From CAWBRY01 sp963791295 (GTDB taxonomy: Bacteria; Bacteroidota; Bacteroidia; Chitinophagales; Chitinophagaceae): 64,000 nt of DNA. Every line of letters begins with the position of its first letter. The stretch's first letter is position 1. Below are positions 8,247-17,520 of the stretch, piece after piece. The notes below the pieces were generated by a model. The model did not search any database, was not told the DNA's origin, and worked only from the letters and a program-made list of their open reading frames with translations. The position numbers were made by a program, and so were the translations under genes. The DNA lies in contig CAWBRY010000005.1 of the NCBI GenBank assembly GCA_963791295.1, positions 310,001-374,000 of the forward strand, given 5' to 3'.

Positions 8247-9869
8247 TTATTTGGTACTGTCAGATACGATTTGATATACATTCAGGTATTTAAAATCCGG
8301 GATCTGACGGACACTCACCGGGCGATCATAAGCCATTTTATAATATTGGACAAGAATGGATGGCGTTTCTCCGACAAGATAAATACTTTCTCTCAGCGGA
8401 ATTTCCTTCGCCAAATCAGTGATGCCAAATTTCCTCAATTGGCCATGATAGGAATTCGATACAGCGAGTTCGTTATAAATAAAGTTCTGAAGCGGATATT
8501 GCTGAGGCAAATCCCAAATAGACAAGCGGAGATCAGGGAAGGATCCTGCATCTACAAATAATTTGTCGGGATGTTTGTTAAATTCATCAATCAGCCTGTG
8601 TGCACTTAAAATATCTTTTTTGTTCTTGTCGTCTGCTTTAACCAACCGAATGAGCATCCACGCTGCACTTAACAACATGATCGCCCATAATATTACTATT
8701 GTATTCTTTTGAAAAGGAATTTTTACAGCCGAAAAAAAGGCAGACAATAGCATCAATGCTACAAAAGCCATCAAAGTCACCTCAGTCATTTTGAAAAACA
8801 TGCAGAAAAGTAAAAGGCCAGCCGACAGAAGGAGCAGGTTATAAAAATAAGGAAGCAGTCGCTTTAAGTTTCCGGTAATGGCCAAAGCTATAATCGGTGC
8901 AATCAATAGGAACAAATACACCCTTAGATCCATGAACAACCAATAAAACGCCAGTCTGTTTTCGGATGAGAAATTGAAAACTCTCACATGTTCCTGACCA
9001 TATTTCTCTACCGTTTCCGCATTGACCAGACCTCTGTCATAAATGAAAAATATTTCGATCAGGTCGTCCTTCCATTTGTCTTTGGATATTGAATCTGATC
9101 CCGTCGATGTTTTCCTGGCGTGATTGGCTATATAAGAGTAGGCCTTCTGCAATCTTTCTTCCTGCTTCCAGCCAGGAATTTTTTTCTCGTAATACAATCG
9201 CTGGCCCTGGTAGGCAATCAGGAGAATCAATCCGAGGGTCGCCATAACTATCAGGTAGGATATAACAGTCTTCCCGGATAAAATAGAATATGCAATCCAA
9301 AGGCTAAATGCTCCAAATAAAATTACATAATGTATTCGGATCAGGCCAGCTACAAGGATTAGGATCGAGAAGAAGAAAAATTCACCGGTAAAAATTGTCT
9401 GCCCCTTCTTTTTTCGTGCAAAGTGCACCAGTAATGAAATCCCCCCACTGATCGTCGCTGTCAAAGCTGCCGTGGAATAGTTAAAACCCAGAAGTAATCT
9501 GGTCTCGACAAATAGAAAGAAAATGATGAAAGCCAAAAAAGCCAATGGCCTGTTGAAAAAACGAAGAAAAGCGGTGAATAAGGTTATACAGCATATAAAA
9601 TGAAAAATCAACAGGAAGGCACTGTACCAATTAATTTGACCAAAATTTTTGAATAGGGACACAATAATGCTTCCTAATAACGGGTGCCATCCATATGAGT
9701 AATGCAATAGTGTTGATGGTGCGTCGCCGTATCCGCCCGATAGCGTATAAAGAAAATAAATTTCAGGATCGGTATTCAGGCAAGGATGAAGAAAGAAGAG
9801 GACGGCGGCGAATAATCCTACATTCAGTAGAATAGCCAGGAAAATATTTCTACGAAGCAGATTTTTCAT
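8247..9869 (-). CDS. Polytopic membrane protein, possibly GT-C glycosyltransferase-like
   Basis: A 540-residue protein with about ten to twelve hydrophobic helices and a soluble C-terminal tail of about 110 residues. It begins MKNLLRRNIFLAILLNVGLF and has an acidic, aromatic first periplasmic loop (NTDPEIYFLYTLSGGYGD) that contains DPE, a position where GT-C mannosyl- or arabinosyl-transferases keep an acidic catalytic motif. I cannot assign a named family from sequence. It lies 6 nt after lepA and 6 nt before the sulfatase-fold gene on the same strand. The pair probably modifies a surface glycan or lipid; lepA may simply share the transcript. Confidence 0.6.
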   Translation of the reverse strand: MKNLLRRNIFLAILLNVGLFAAVLFFLHPCLNTDPEIYFLYTLSGGYGDAPSTLLHYSYGWHPLLGSIIVSLFKNFGQINWYSAFLLIFHFICCITLFTAFLRFFNRPLAFLAFIIFFLFVETRLLLGFNYSTAALTATISGGISLLVHFARKKKGQTIFTGEFFFFSILILVAGLIRIHYVILFGAFSLWIAYSILSGKTVISYLIVMATLGLILLIAYQGQRLYYEKKIPGWKQEERLQKAYSYIANHARKTSTGSDSISKDKWKDDLIEIFFIYDRGLVNAETVEKYGQEHVRVFNFSSENRLAFYWLFMDLRVYLFLLIAPIIALAITGNLKRLLPYFYNLLLLSAGLLLFCMFFKMTEVTLMAFVALMLLSAFFSAVKIPFQKNTIVILWAIMLLSAAWMLIRLVKADDKNKKDILSAHRLIDEFNKHPDKLFVDAGSFPDLRLSIWDLPQQYPLQNFIYNELAVSNSYHGQLRKFGITDLAKEIPLRESIYLVGETPSILVQYYKMAYDRPVSVRQIPDFKYLNVYQIVSDSTK

Positions 9870-9875
9870 TTATGG

Positions 9876-11669
9876 TTATTCATCCAGTTTCAGCACTGCC
9901 AGGAAAGCCTCCTGCGGGACTTCTACGTTCCCAATCTGGCGCATTCGCTTTTTGCCTTCCTTCTGCTTTTCCAAAAGCTTGCGTTTCCGGCTGATATCTC
10001 CACCATAACATTTGGCTGTGACGTCCTTGCGCATAGCGGAAATCGTCTCACGCGCGACGACCTTTGCGCCAATTGCCGCCTGAATCGCAATCTGAAACTG
10101 CTGACGTGGTACCAGTTCTTTCAGCTTTTCACATAGTTTCCGGCCAAACTCCTGAGCCTTGCCACGGTGAATCAATGCACTTAAAGCGTCCACTTTATCG
10201 CCATTGAGCAGTATATCCATTTTGACAATATCACTTTCGCGGTAACCGATAGGATGATAATCAAAAGCAGCATAACCCCTGGTTTGGGATTTTAGTTTGT
10301 CATAAAAATCAAACACCGTCTCTGTTAAAGGCATTTCAAACAATAGTTCGACCCGGGTGGTGGTCAGATAGCTTTGATTGAGAAGGATGCCCCTTTTACC
10401 AAGGCATAGGGTCATGATATTACCAATGTATTCGGGCTTGGTGATAATCTGTGCTTTTATGAACGGCTCTTCAATGCGGTCTATCCGGACCGGATCCGGC
10501 ATTTCGGTAGGATTATTCACGATCATGTTTTCGCCATTGGTCGTATATGCCACAAAGCTAACGTTGGGTACAGTGGTAATGACCGTCTGATTGAATTCTC
10601 TTTCCAGTCGTTCCTGGATAATCTCCATATGTAATAAACCAAGGAAACCACAGCGAAAACCAAATCCAAGTGCTTTCGATGTTTCTAATTCAAAACTAAG
10701 AGATGCATCATTCAGTTGTAATTTATCCATGCAGTCGCGTAGCTCTTCGAACTCATCCGTATCGATTGGAAAGATCCCTGCAAATACCATAGGTTTCACC
10801 TCTACAAAACCTTTGATCATCTCGGGGTGAGGATTGTTAGCAAGAGTAAGCGTATCTCCTACTCTCACTTCCTTGGCATTTTTTATTCCTGTAATGATAT
10901 AACCTACATCACCGCAACCTACTTCCTCTTTCTCTGTCATCTTCAGTTTGAGAATTCCTACTTCATCGGCATCATAGACCAGGTCGGTTGACACAAATTT
11001 TATTTTATCCCCCTTCCTGATTTTGCCGTTCTTGATTCGATAGTAAACAATAATACCGCGGAAGCTATTAAAAACACTATCAAATATCAATGCCTGCAAA
11101 GGAGCGTTAGGATCTCCTTGCGGAGAAGGTATTTTTTCAACAATGGCGGATAGGATTTCCGGAACGCCCAATCCTGTCTTCGCGCTGGCCAGCAAAATAT
11201 TTTCCTTTTTATAACCGATCAGTTCAAAAATCTGGTCCTGCACTTCTTCAACCATGGCGCCATCCATATCAATCTTGTTGATGACCGGTATAATTTCAAG
11301 GTCATTGTCCATGGCGAGATACAAATTGGAAATGGTTTGCGCTTGTATTCCTTGAGAGGCGTCTACAAGAAGGAGGCAACCTTCGCAGGCTGCCAGAGCA
11401 CGACTGACTTCATAACTAAAATCGACGTGACCGGGTGTATCAATCAAATTCAATATATACTCTTGCCCGTCGCTATGCTTATAGTTGATCTGAATCGCAT
11501 GACTTTTGATGGTGATTCCTTTTTCCCTTTCCAAATCCATATCATCCAGTACCTGATCCATCATATCCCGGTCACTGATGGTACCGGTGCTTTGTAAGAG
11601 ACGGTCAGCCAGGGTGGATTTGCCGTGATCTATGTGTGCGATAATACAGAAGTTGCGGATATTCTTCAT
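9876..11669 (-). CDS. lepA: Elongation factor 4 (LepA)
   Basis: A 597-residue translational GTPase of standard LepA length. Visible motifs are AHIDHGKSTLADRLL (P-loop), DTPGHVDFSYEV (switch II), NKIDMDGA (NKxD), and the LepA-specific C-terminus with GGDISRKRKLLEKQKEGKKR, ending just after EAFLAVLKLDE. EF4 binds ribosomes and promotes back-translocation or helps 30S assembly, depending on conditions. It is the first gene of a minus-strand group; the following gene begins 6 nt after its stop. A CAAAGGTA (TACCTTTG on the coding strand) at 11698-11705 is a likely promoter element 29 nt upstream of the ATG. Confidence 0.97.
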   Translation of the reverse strand: MKNIRNFCIIAHIDHGKSTLADRLLQSTGTISDRDMMDQVLDDMDLEREKGITIKSHAIQINYKHSDGQEYILNLIDTPGHVDFSYEVSRALAACEGCLLLVDASQGIQAQTISNLYLAMDNDLEIIPVINKIDMDGAMVEEVQDQIFELIGYKKENILLASAKTGLGVPEILSAIVEKIPSPQGDPNAPLQALIFDSVFNSFRGIIVYYRIKNGKIRKGDKIKFVSTDLVYDADEVGILKLKMTEKEEVGCGDVGYIITGIKNAKEVRVGDTLTLANNPHPEMIKGFVEVKPMVFAGIFPIDTDEFEELRDCMDKLQLNDASLSFELETSKALGFGFRCGFLGLLHMEIIQERLEREFNQTVITTVPNVSFVAYTTNGENMIVNNPTEMPDPVRIDRIEEPFIKAQIITKPEYIGNIMTLCLGKRGILLNQSYLTTTRVELLFEMPLTETVFDFYDKLKSQTRGYAAFDYHPIGYRESDIVKMDILLNGDKVDALSALIHRGKAQEFGRKLCEKLKELVPRQQFQIAIQAAIGAKVVARETISAMRKDVTAKCYGGDISRKRKLLEKQKEGKKRMRQIGNVEVPQEAFLAVLKLDE

Positions 11670-11697
11670 TCCTTGCGATCACTATTTAAATTGGCGG

Positions 11698-11705
11698 CAA
11701 AGGTA
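11698..11705 (-). promoter_or_regulatory. Probable -7 box of lepA promoter
   Basis: TACCTTTG on the minus strand fits the Bacteroidota -7 consensus TAnnTTTG and lies 29 nt before the lepA ATG. No convincing -33 TTTG is seen at the right distance, so the call rests on the -7 box and its position. Confidence 0.5.
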
Positions 11706-11739
11706 GAGAAAAGTGGCTTCTTTTCTATCACGTATAAAG

Positions 11740-11747
11740 TATATTTG
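11740..11747 (+). promoter_or_regulatory. Probable -7 box for the secreted esterase gene
   Basis: TATATTTG fits TAnnTTTG and ends 20 nt before the ATG at 11768. It diverges from the lepA element at 11698-11705, so the 98-bp gap holds two outward promoters. No clear -33 TTTG is present. Confidence 0.45.
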
Positions 11748-11767
11748 ATGGGAATTCACAAAGCCAA

Positions 11768-13747
11768 ATGCGCATCCTCAACTGCCTCTTCATTTCCATC
11801 ATCTTTTTTTCTCAGGCCATATCACAAACTGTAAGGAGAATTCCCCCGCAGGGTTTGACGCTTAGCGAAAATGATCAAAAAGAAATCGCAGCAGGATTGA
11901 AAGAACTCACTTTTGCTATCGATAAATTGAAAGAGAAAAAAGATCCATTCATTCGCCAATACCTTCCGGACGTACTGATTTACCAAAAGGCCGTGGACTA
12001 TGGCTTGAAATACCAGGAGTTCCTTACAGAAAAGGATATTGCTTCTGCAAAGAATCTATTAAAAGACGGTCTCTGGCGAGCCGGTCAGCTCAACGAGAAA
12101 GAGGCGCCATGGACCACACAAAAAGGAGAAGTAGTTCGGGGCTTTATTTCAAGAATTGATGGCTCTGCACAACCTTATGGCCTCACCATTCCTGACAATT
12201 ATTCATCTTCCACAGACAAGTTTAATCTTTCTCTATGGTTCCATGGGCGCGGAGAAAATCTGGGTGAAATAAGTTTCCTGGCAAATACCAATAGTTTTAT
12301 TTCTACGATGCCACCCATGACAAAGACAATCATGCTGTATCCCTATGGTCGCTATTGCAATGCATTCAAATTTGCGGGCGAGACTGATGTACTTGAAGCG
12401 ATCGATGAGGTTATGAGACAATACCGCATAAATAAAGATGGAATCTTCATTCGGGGTTTCTCGATGGGGGGCGCTGCGGTTTGGCAGTTCGCTGTGCATT
12501 TTCCCGATCAATGGCTTGCTGCCAATCCGGGTGCGGGATTTGCAGAGACTTATGAATTCCTTCAACTTTATAAAGAAGTCCTTCAACCTACCTGGTATGA
12601 AAAAAAACTTTGGCATCTCTACGACTGCACAGATTATGCTGCTAATCTTTACCATCTCCCATTGATCGCATATAGCGGAGCTATCGATCAACAAATACAG
12701 GCTGCCAGGGTTATGGAAAAGGCAATGCAATCAGAAGGCCTAACCCTAAATCATATTGTTGGTGAAAATACCGCGCACTCCTTTCATAAGGGATCGGCAA
12801 AAACTATCGATAGCCTGCTATCGGAGATCGCTGTGAGCGGAAAAAATCCTATTCCAAAGGAAATTCATTTTACCACCTATACCCTTAAGTACAATAAAAT
12901 GTATTGGCTTACAATAGACGGACTCGAGCAACACTGGTCACAAGCCCGGGTTGATGGAAGAGTGAATGGAAATGAAATCGATTTGAAGACCCTTAATATT
13001 TCTATCCTCAGCCTGGACCTTCCCATCATTTCCAAATGGGTAAAATCGTTGAAGCCTGTTTCAATAAAAATTGATGGCTCCCAAATCTCTGCTAACCGGC
13101 TGTCAAAATCCGGAAAATTGACATTGAATAAAATAAAAGGGAAATGGCTTCTCCGCCAGGCTCCGGCGGGTCTTGCGAAAAAACATGACCTGCAAGGTCC
13201 GATCGACGATGCATTCATGTCTTCATTCATCGTGGTGAGACCTACAGGTAAGAGTAGGAATGAACTCGTTGACCAATGGTCGAGGTCAGAGATGGAACGG
13301 TTCATTACTCAATGGAGAAGGCAGTTCCGGGGCGATGCGATCGTAAAGGATGATACAGCTTTGACAAAAACAGACATGTTGTCTAACCTCGTCGTTTTTG
13401 GGGATGGAGAAAGCAATCGACTTATATCGCGTATCCGCAATAAGATTCCTTTGAAGTGGGACAGCCTGGCTATCCGTTGCGGAAACAATTCTTATTCGTC
13501 CAGGACGCATTGCCTGGCAATGATCTATCCTAATCCACTAAACCCGAAGAAATATATTGTTTTGAATAGTGGTTTTACTTTTAGGGAAGATGCATTCTTG
13601 AATAATGCCAAACAAATCCCCATGTTACCGGATTGGGCCATCATTGACATCAGGACTGCGCCGGGGCCTGTTTATCCTGGAAAAATTGAGGCAGCAGGAT
13701 TCTTCGGCGAACGTTGGGAATGGAAGGATCCCGCCCGCCAGAAATAA
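11768..13747 (+). CDS. Secreted alpha/beta-hydrolase (prolyl-oligopeptidase/PHB-depolymerase-like esterase)
   Basis: A 659-residue secreted hydrolase. Residues 1-20 are a signal peptide (CLFISIIFFSQAISQ). An alpha/beta-hydrolase domain spans about 125-355: the oxyanion-side strand has LWFHGRGE, the nucleophile elbow is GFSMGG (Ser about 231), and the acid and His candidates are SGAIDQQ and GENTAHSFH. The helical N-terminal region (about 25-110) and the C-terminal beta-rich region (about 365-655) belong to no family I can name. The C-terminal part resembles a structural domain often attached to Bacteroidota prolyl-oligopeptidase-like esterases. The substrate is probably an ester on plant or microbial polymers; this is inference. 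It has its own promoter and no co-directional neighbour close by. Confidence 0.75.
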   Translation: MRILNCLFISIIFFSQAISQTVRRIPPQGLTLSENDQKEIAAGLKELTFAIDKLKEKKDPFIRQYLPDVLIYQKAVDYGLKYQEFLTEKDIASAKNLLKDGLWRAGQLNEKEAPWTTQKGEVVRGFISRIDGSAQPYGLTIPDNYSSSTDKFNLSLWFHGRGENLGEISFLANTNSFISTMPPMTKTIMLYPYGRYCNAFKFAGETDVLEAIDEVMRQYRINKDGIFIRGFSMGGAAVWQFAVHFPDQWLAANPGAGFAETYEFLQLYKEVLQPTWYEKKLWHLYDCTDYAANLYHLPLIAYSGAIDQQIQAARVMEKAMQSEGLTLNHIVGENTAHSFHKGSAKTIDSLLSEIAVSGKNPIPKEIHFTTYTLKYNKMYWLTIDGLEQHWSQARVDGRVNGNEIDLKTLNISILSLDLPIISKWVKSLKPVSIKIDGSQISANRLSKSGKLTLNKIKGKWLLRQAPAGLAKKHDLQGPIDDAFMSSFIVVRPTGKSRNELVDQWSRSEMERFITQWRRQFRGDAIVKDDTALTKTDMLSNLVVFGDGESNRLISRIRNKIPLKWDSLAIRCGNNSYSSRTHCLAMIYPNPLNPKKYIVLNSGFTFREDAFLNNAKQIPMLPDWAIIDIRTAPGPVYPGKIEAAGFFGERWEWKDPARQK

Positions 13748-13816
13748 CATTTGCTTAGAATGAATGTGCTTAGAAAAATCCGATAAAATCCTTTCCTTTA
13801 TAGTCAAGGATTCTTC

Positions 13817-14656
13817 ATGTCTGGAACTATTAGTCTTCTCATCATTGTCCTAAACATTGGCTTTTCATGGAGAGGTCTATCCAATCACGGCTTCTTCGAA
13901 GCCTATTCCTTTTGGGTTGATAAAATTCTCATCAACCGGGAGTATAAACGAATGATCACTTCGGGATTTCTGCACGTAGGTTGGCTTCACCTCATCTTCA
14001 ACATGCTTTCACTTTATTTTTTTAGTGGTGGGATCGAATATTTATTGGGTGGAGTGAAGTTTCTCATTATATACATGGCTGGACTAATTGGTGGAAATTT
14101 GCTATCTCTTTTCATTCATCGGCATCATGGAGATTATCAGGCTGTAGGTGCATCCGGTGCTGTATGCGGAGTAATATTTGCGTCTATTGCATTATTCCCG
14201 GGTTTTGGAATTAGCTTCTTCGGATTTCCATTTTCGATCCCCGGTTGGCTTTATGGAATAGCATTCGTATTGTATTCTATATACGGAATTAGATCAAGAA
14301 GAGACAATATCGGACACGAAACTCATTTGGGCGGCGCTCTGATTGGAATGATCGTTGCCATATTGATGCAACCAGCTTCTCTGAAGGCAAACTACCTGAC
14401 AATAACTATCATTGCCGTACCATGCCTTGTATTTATTTACATGATCATGACGCGGCCTAACCTGCTATTGGTCGACAATCACTTTTTCAAAGAGCATCGG
14501 GAGAACTTAACAATCGACCAGAAATACAATGCGCAAAAAGCAGATAAACAGAGGGAAATTGACCGTATCCTGGATAAGATCCACAAGAGAGGAATAGACA
14601 GCCTCACGAAGAAGGAAAAGCAGTTGCTGGACGAATATTCTAAAACAGTTATCTAA
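13817..14656 (+). CDS. Rhomboid-family intramembrane serine protease
   Basis: A 279-residue polytopic membrane protein with about six hydrophobic helices. The rhomboid signature is complete: HLIFNM in helix 2 (oxyanion residues), GASGAVCG with catalytic Ser113, and HETHLGGALIG with catalytic His170. After the last helix (about 192-210) comes a charged tail of about 65 residues, rich in Lys, Asp and Arg, that is probably cytoplasmic and helical. Rhomboids cleave transmembrane segments of substrate proteins within the bilayer. The gene stands alone between the esterase and a DUF1444-like lipoprotein, so the context gives no substrate. Confidence 0.92.
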   Translation: MSGTISLLIIVLNIGFSWRGLSNHGFFEAYSFWVDKILINREYKRMITSGFLHVGWLHLIFNMLSLYFFSGGIEYLLGGVKFLIIYMAGLIGGNLLSLFIHRHHGDYQAVGASGAVCGVIFASIALFPGFGISFFGFPFSIPGWLYGIAFVLYSIYGIRSRRDNIGHETHLGGALIGMIVAILMQPASLKANYLTITIIAVPCLVFIYMIMTRPNLLLVDNHFFKEHRENLTIDQKYNAQKADKQREIDRILDKIHKRGIDSLTKKEKQLLDEYSKTVI

Positions 14657-14843
14657 GATAACTTTACACGAAATAATTCACGTCATAAAACGCATTACCT
14701 GCTCAAAATCAGTGTGGTAAGACAGATCGTTAGCTCCGAATAAGGCGCTTGCACATGAAATAAAACCTGACGGAATTCGTTTTAGGGTTGCCGGACAATG
14801 CCGCCACGCTGACCAGGCCGAAATTTTATTGAAACCACCATCA

Positions 14844-15698
14844 ATGCGCCAAACCGTATTCTTCATTGCCCTTGTAGCTTCAATCTATTCCTGCCATACG
14901 CGGGTCGGGGATCCAATTTCGCAGCAGGAATTCACGCGCATATACAGGGATTCGCTAGTGAAATTATATCCGGCTGCCTCCTATACAATTAACCAGGACC
15001 TTCAAATTACGGGACAATACAATGGCAGAGAAATAGCTCATTTTCTCGTGAACGCTTACAATGAGTATACGGGTAGTCCAAGCTCTCTAAAATCAATAGT
15101 CAGTCGTTATAGCCGGTCCTCATCAGCTACCTACAGAAGTAATCCGGTCGATCCCAACAAGATCATGCCTGTTATCATGAATGCAGAATATGCCGATTCC
15201 CTGAAGAGATACATTGAAGAAAATAACGGTGAAAGCAGCGAATTGCAACCGGTGTATGCAGCCTACAATGAGAAGCTGGTCATTCTTTTCGCTGAGGACT
15301 ATGGCGACAGTATTAGTTACATCACCAGGGAAAAGATCATGGAGTTGAACATGGCCGCGGATACTCTTCAAACTATTGCCATTAAGAATCTGGCCAAAGC
15401 TATACAACCACTGAAGACCAGCCGCGACAATGGCGTGAATACAATTGCTGCAGGTGGTCGATATGAAACAAGCCTCATTCTTTTAAATAATGTCTGGTCC
15501 ACCCGCAGTATGCAGGCACTCGGCAAGATCATCATTGCCATTCCAGCCAAAGGTTTATTGTTCGTCACGGGCGACCATGACCCAGATACTGTAGATAGAA
15601 TCAGAGAAAAAGCAAGCGAGGCCTGGGAAAATGGGACTAATAAATTGGTTCCTGATTTGTTTACCTGGACAGGAACTAAGTTCGAGGTTCTAAAGTAA
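14844..15698 (+). CDS. DUF1444-like lipoprotein
   Basis: About 284 residues. The N-terminus MRQTVFFIALVASIYSC is a lipoprotein signal with lipobox SIYSC, which supports ATG 14844 rather than the in-frame ATG at 14829. The body has features of the DUF1444 (YtpQ) family: the middle segment KIMPVIMNAEYADSLK, then KLVILFAEDYGDSISYITRE, and a C-terminal TSLILLNNVWSTRSMQ. DUF1444 proteins have no established function. This copy is lipid-anchored, whereas Firmicutes members are cytoplasmic. It is convergent with corA, only 8 bp away. Confidence 0.6.
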   Translation: MRQTVFFIALVASIYSCHTRVGDPISQQEFTRIYRDSLVKLYPAASYTINQDLQITGQYNGREIAHFLVNAYNEYTGSPSSLKSIVSRYSRSSSATYRSNPVDPNKIMPVIMNAEYADSLKRYIEENNGESSELQPVYAAYNEKLVILFAEDYGDSISYITREKIMELNMAADTLQTIAIKNLAKAIQPLKTSRDNGVNTIAAGGRYETSLILLNNVWSTRSMQALGKIIIAIPAKGLLFVTGDHDPDTVDRIREKASEAWENGTNKLVPDLFTWTGTKFEVLK

Positions 15699-15706
15699 CT
15701 CACCTC

Positions 15707-16681
15707 TCACAGCCATCCAGACCGTCTGAAGAAATAATAAAGCAGAATGCAGGCCGTAATCGTAAAGCTCACCACAATTGGATATCCGTAATGCCAACTT
15801 AACTCAGGCATAAATTTAAAATTCATTCCATAGAATCCTGCTACCATGGTTGGCACGGCGATAATGGCTGCCCAGCCCGCAAACTTTTTTGATACATCGC
15901 TCTGAGAAATTGAAATGAGGGAAAAATTTGCTTCCAAAGCCGTATTCAACAACTCTCTTGTATTGTCCACGACTTCGTTGATGCGGATGACGTGATCATA
16001 AATATCCCGGAAATATGGTCGGGTCTCTTCCGAGATGCATTGTATATCAAACCGCGTGAGACGATTGCAAATATCTATCAATGGGGAAGTGGTCCGTTTT
16101 ACTTCTAATAATTCCCGCTTCAGCTGGTAGATATGCTCCGTCGTTTCGCGACTGGGTTTTTCGTTAAATACCTTATCCTCGATGATCTGGAGTTCCTGTT
16201 CCATTTCATGCACCACGGGAAAGTATTGGTCCACGATGAAGTCCATGATAGCATAGAGCGCAAAACCCTGGCCTTTCCTAAGCAAATGAGGTGTGCTTTC
16301 GCACCTGGTACGGACATCTGCATAAGAAATCGAAGATCCATGGCGGATGGATACAATGAAATTAGTGCCGACGAAGAAGTGAGTCTCTCCAAATTCAATG
16401 TGATGATCCTGGTTCATCTGCGCCGTACGCAGCACCACAAACAATGTATCGCCATACAATTCAGCTTTGGGCCGTTGGTGGGCACTTTGAGCATCTTCAA
16501 TAGCAAGGTCATGTAGGCCGAATTCCGACTGCACCTGGGCCAGCACATCATTGGAAGGTTCGTGCAAGCCAATCCAGACAAACTGGTTGGATTCTTTCAA
16601 AACATCATGGACCTTACGGAGCTCAATGTTAGCAAGACGGCGACCCTCAGAATATGCCGCGCAATTGATGACTTCCTTCAT
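15707..16681 (-). CDS. corA: CorA-type magnesium/cobalt transporter
   Basis: A 324-residue CorA-family divalent cation channel. It has a large N-terminal cytoplasmic domain (about 1-250) with a long coiled-coil stalk, then two C-terminal helices. The first helix ends in the defining YGMNFKFMPEL (GMN selectivity motif), and the chain ends with a short basic tail (FFRRSGWL). The length and layout are those of a functional Mg2+ uptake channel that assembles as a pentamer in the inner membrane. The gene is alone on its strand and convergent with the DUF1444-like gene. Confidence 0.93.
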   Translation of the reverse strand: MKEVINCAAYSEGRRLANIELRKVHDVLKESNQFVWIGLHEPSNDVLAQVQSEFGLHDLAIEDAQSAHQRPKAELYGDTLFVVLRTAQMNQDHHIEFGETHFFVGTNFIVSIRHGSSISYADVRTRCESTPHLLRKGQGFALYAIMDFIVDQYFPVVHEMEQELQIIEDKVFNEKPSRETTEHIYQLKRELLEVKRTTSPLIDICNRLTRFDIQCISEETRPYFRDIYDHVIRINEVVDNTRELLNTALEANFSLISISQSDVSKKFAGWAAIIAVPTMVAGFYGMNFKFMPELSWHYGYPIVVSFTITACILLYYFFRRSGWL

Positions 16682-16800
16682 ACGATTTTATTGAAACCTT
16701 TCTTCGTATTTACCTAAGATAGCGAAGGAAAATGAGGTGACCATGCCGGCCTGGGTTTTTGATTGTGGTGGTCATTTTCCCTGGCATATCGTAGGCGATC

Positions 16801-16827
16801 ATATACAAATCATTGATATACAAATCA
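16801..16827. repeat. Short direct repeat in the corA/small-protein intergenic region
   Basis: The 12-mer ATATACAAATCA occurs at 16801-16812 and again at 16816-16827, a 15-bp period. It lies in the 250-bp divergent gap between corA and the small basic protein gene, about 105 bp upstream of the latter. It could be a pair of regulator half-sites. The rest of the gap is AT-rich with no coding potential seen. Confidence 0.5.
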
Positions 16828-16931
16828 CTATACACTCATGTGGCGTTAATTCGGAAAAAACTTAACATTGTCCATATTAAATTAACCTTATTTTTATATG
16901 ACCTAATTAATAAACTAAATCAATTTTGAAA

Positions 16932-17198
16932 ATGGGAAAAGGTAAAGCGAAATCAAAAGAAAAGATCGCACGGAAAGAATTTCACAAGGAAATAGAGAAA
17001 AAGTTGGAAGGCGTTTTGGCCGACTTCAAGCAGGATATGGGCGAAAAGAAATTTACTACGCGTATCAAAAAAGCCAGCAAGCTATTCAGTCGTGGCGTCA
17101 AAAAACATGGCCAGCCTAAAATTGAGGAAAGCCCAAAAAAGAAAATAAAAAAGGCCGAACAGGCGCCTGACCCCGCCCTTGAGCATCTGCTGCAGTAA
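16932..17198 (+). CDS. Small lysine-rich basic protein, 88 aa
   Basis: An 88-residue protein dominated by Lys, with Glu and few hydrophobics. It has a predicted helix at about 10-60 (amphipathic, heptad-like) and a Lys/Pro-rich tail including ESPKKKIKKAEQAPDP. The composition resembles histone H1-like or other nucleoid-associated small proteins, but no family can be named. The ATG at 16932 is preferred to the TTG at 16926. The AT-rich upstream region with a direct repeat suggests its own promoter. It is followed by another small gene about 100 nt downstream. A DNA- or RNA-binding role is inference from charge only. Confidence 0.65.
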   Translation: MGKGKAKSKEKIARKEFHKEIEKKLEGVLADFKQDMGEKKFTTRIKKASKLFSRGVKKHGQPKIEESPKKKIKKAEQAPDPALEHLLQ

Positions 17199-17298
17199 TT
17201 ATAACTGAAAAATATTGACCCCTCCCGAATTCCGGGTGCCTTCCGCAGAATTTGCAATATTGAAAGAAATATTCAATTTGCATTCTAAATCTCTCCCA

Positions 17299-17520
17299 AT
17301 GAGCCAGGCGTTTGTAAAGGAAAGTGATGGGGAATGGCTTCATGACGTCCCTCCTACACTTTCGGCATTAACGCAATATTTGACTCGCGAAAATAACGGC
17401 ATACGCGTGTATGAAAAAAGCAACTCATACAGTAAGGAGCTGGACCGCGAATTACATAAAATGAGCAATGGAATGACGTATGCCAAAGATGACTCCGGTA
17501 AATGGTTTATCGTGGAATGA
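17299..17520 (+). CDS. Small conserved-looking protein, 73 aa
   Basis: A 73-residue soluble protein starting MSQAFVKESDGEWLHDVPPT. The start is set at ATG 17299 because the longer frame would need TTG 17215 and adds a proline-rich, unlikely N-terminus. The sequence has the regular look of a real gene (polar helix, then SNGMTYAKDDSGKWFI), and I recall similar small Bacteroidota proteins with no function assigned. Its stop TGA overlaps the ATG of the acetyltransferase gene (ATGA), so the two are translationally coupled. Confidence 0.7.
   Translation: MSQAFVKESDGEWLHDVPPTLSALTQYLTRENNGIRVYEKSNSYSKELDRELHKMSNGMTYAKDDSGKWFIVE

Noticed and set aside
8166..8561. 131-codon plus-strand frame across the junction of two minus-strand genes
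   Set aside because: It is antisense to two genes with clear membrane-protein sequence; no promoter-like element precedes it.
12233..12730. 165-codon minus-strand frame inside the esterase gene
   Set aside because: It is antisense to the conserved hydrolase core and has no family features.
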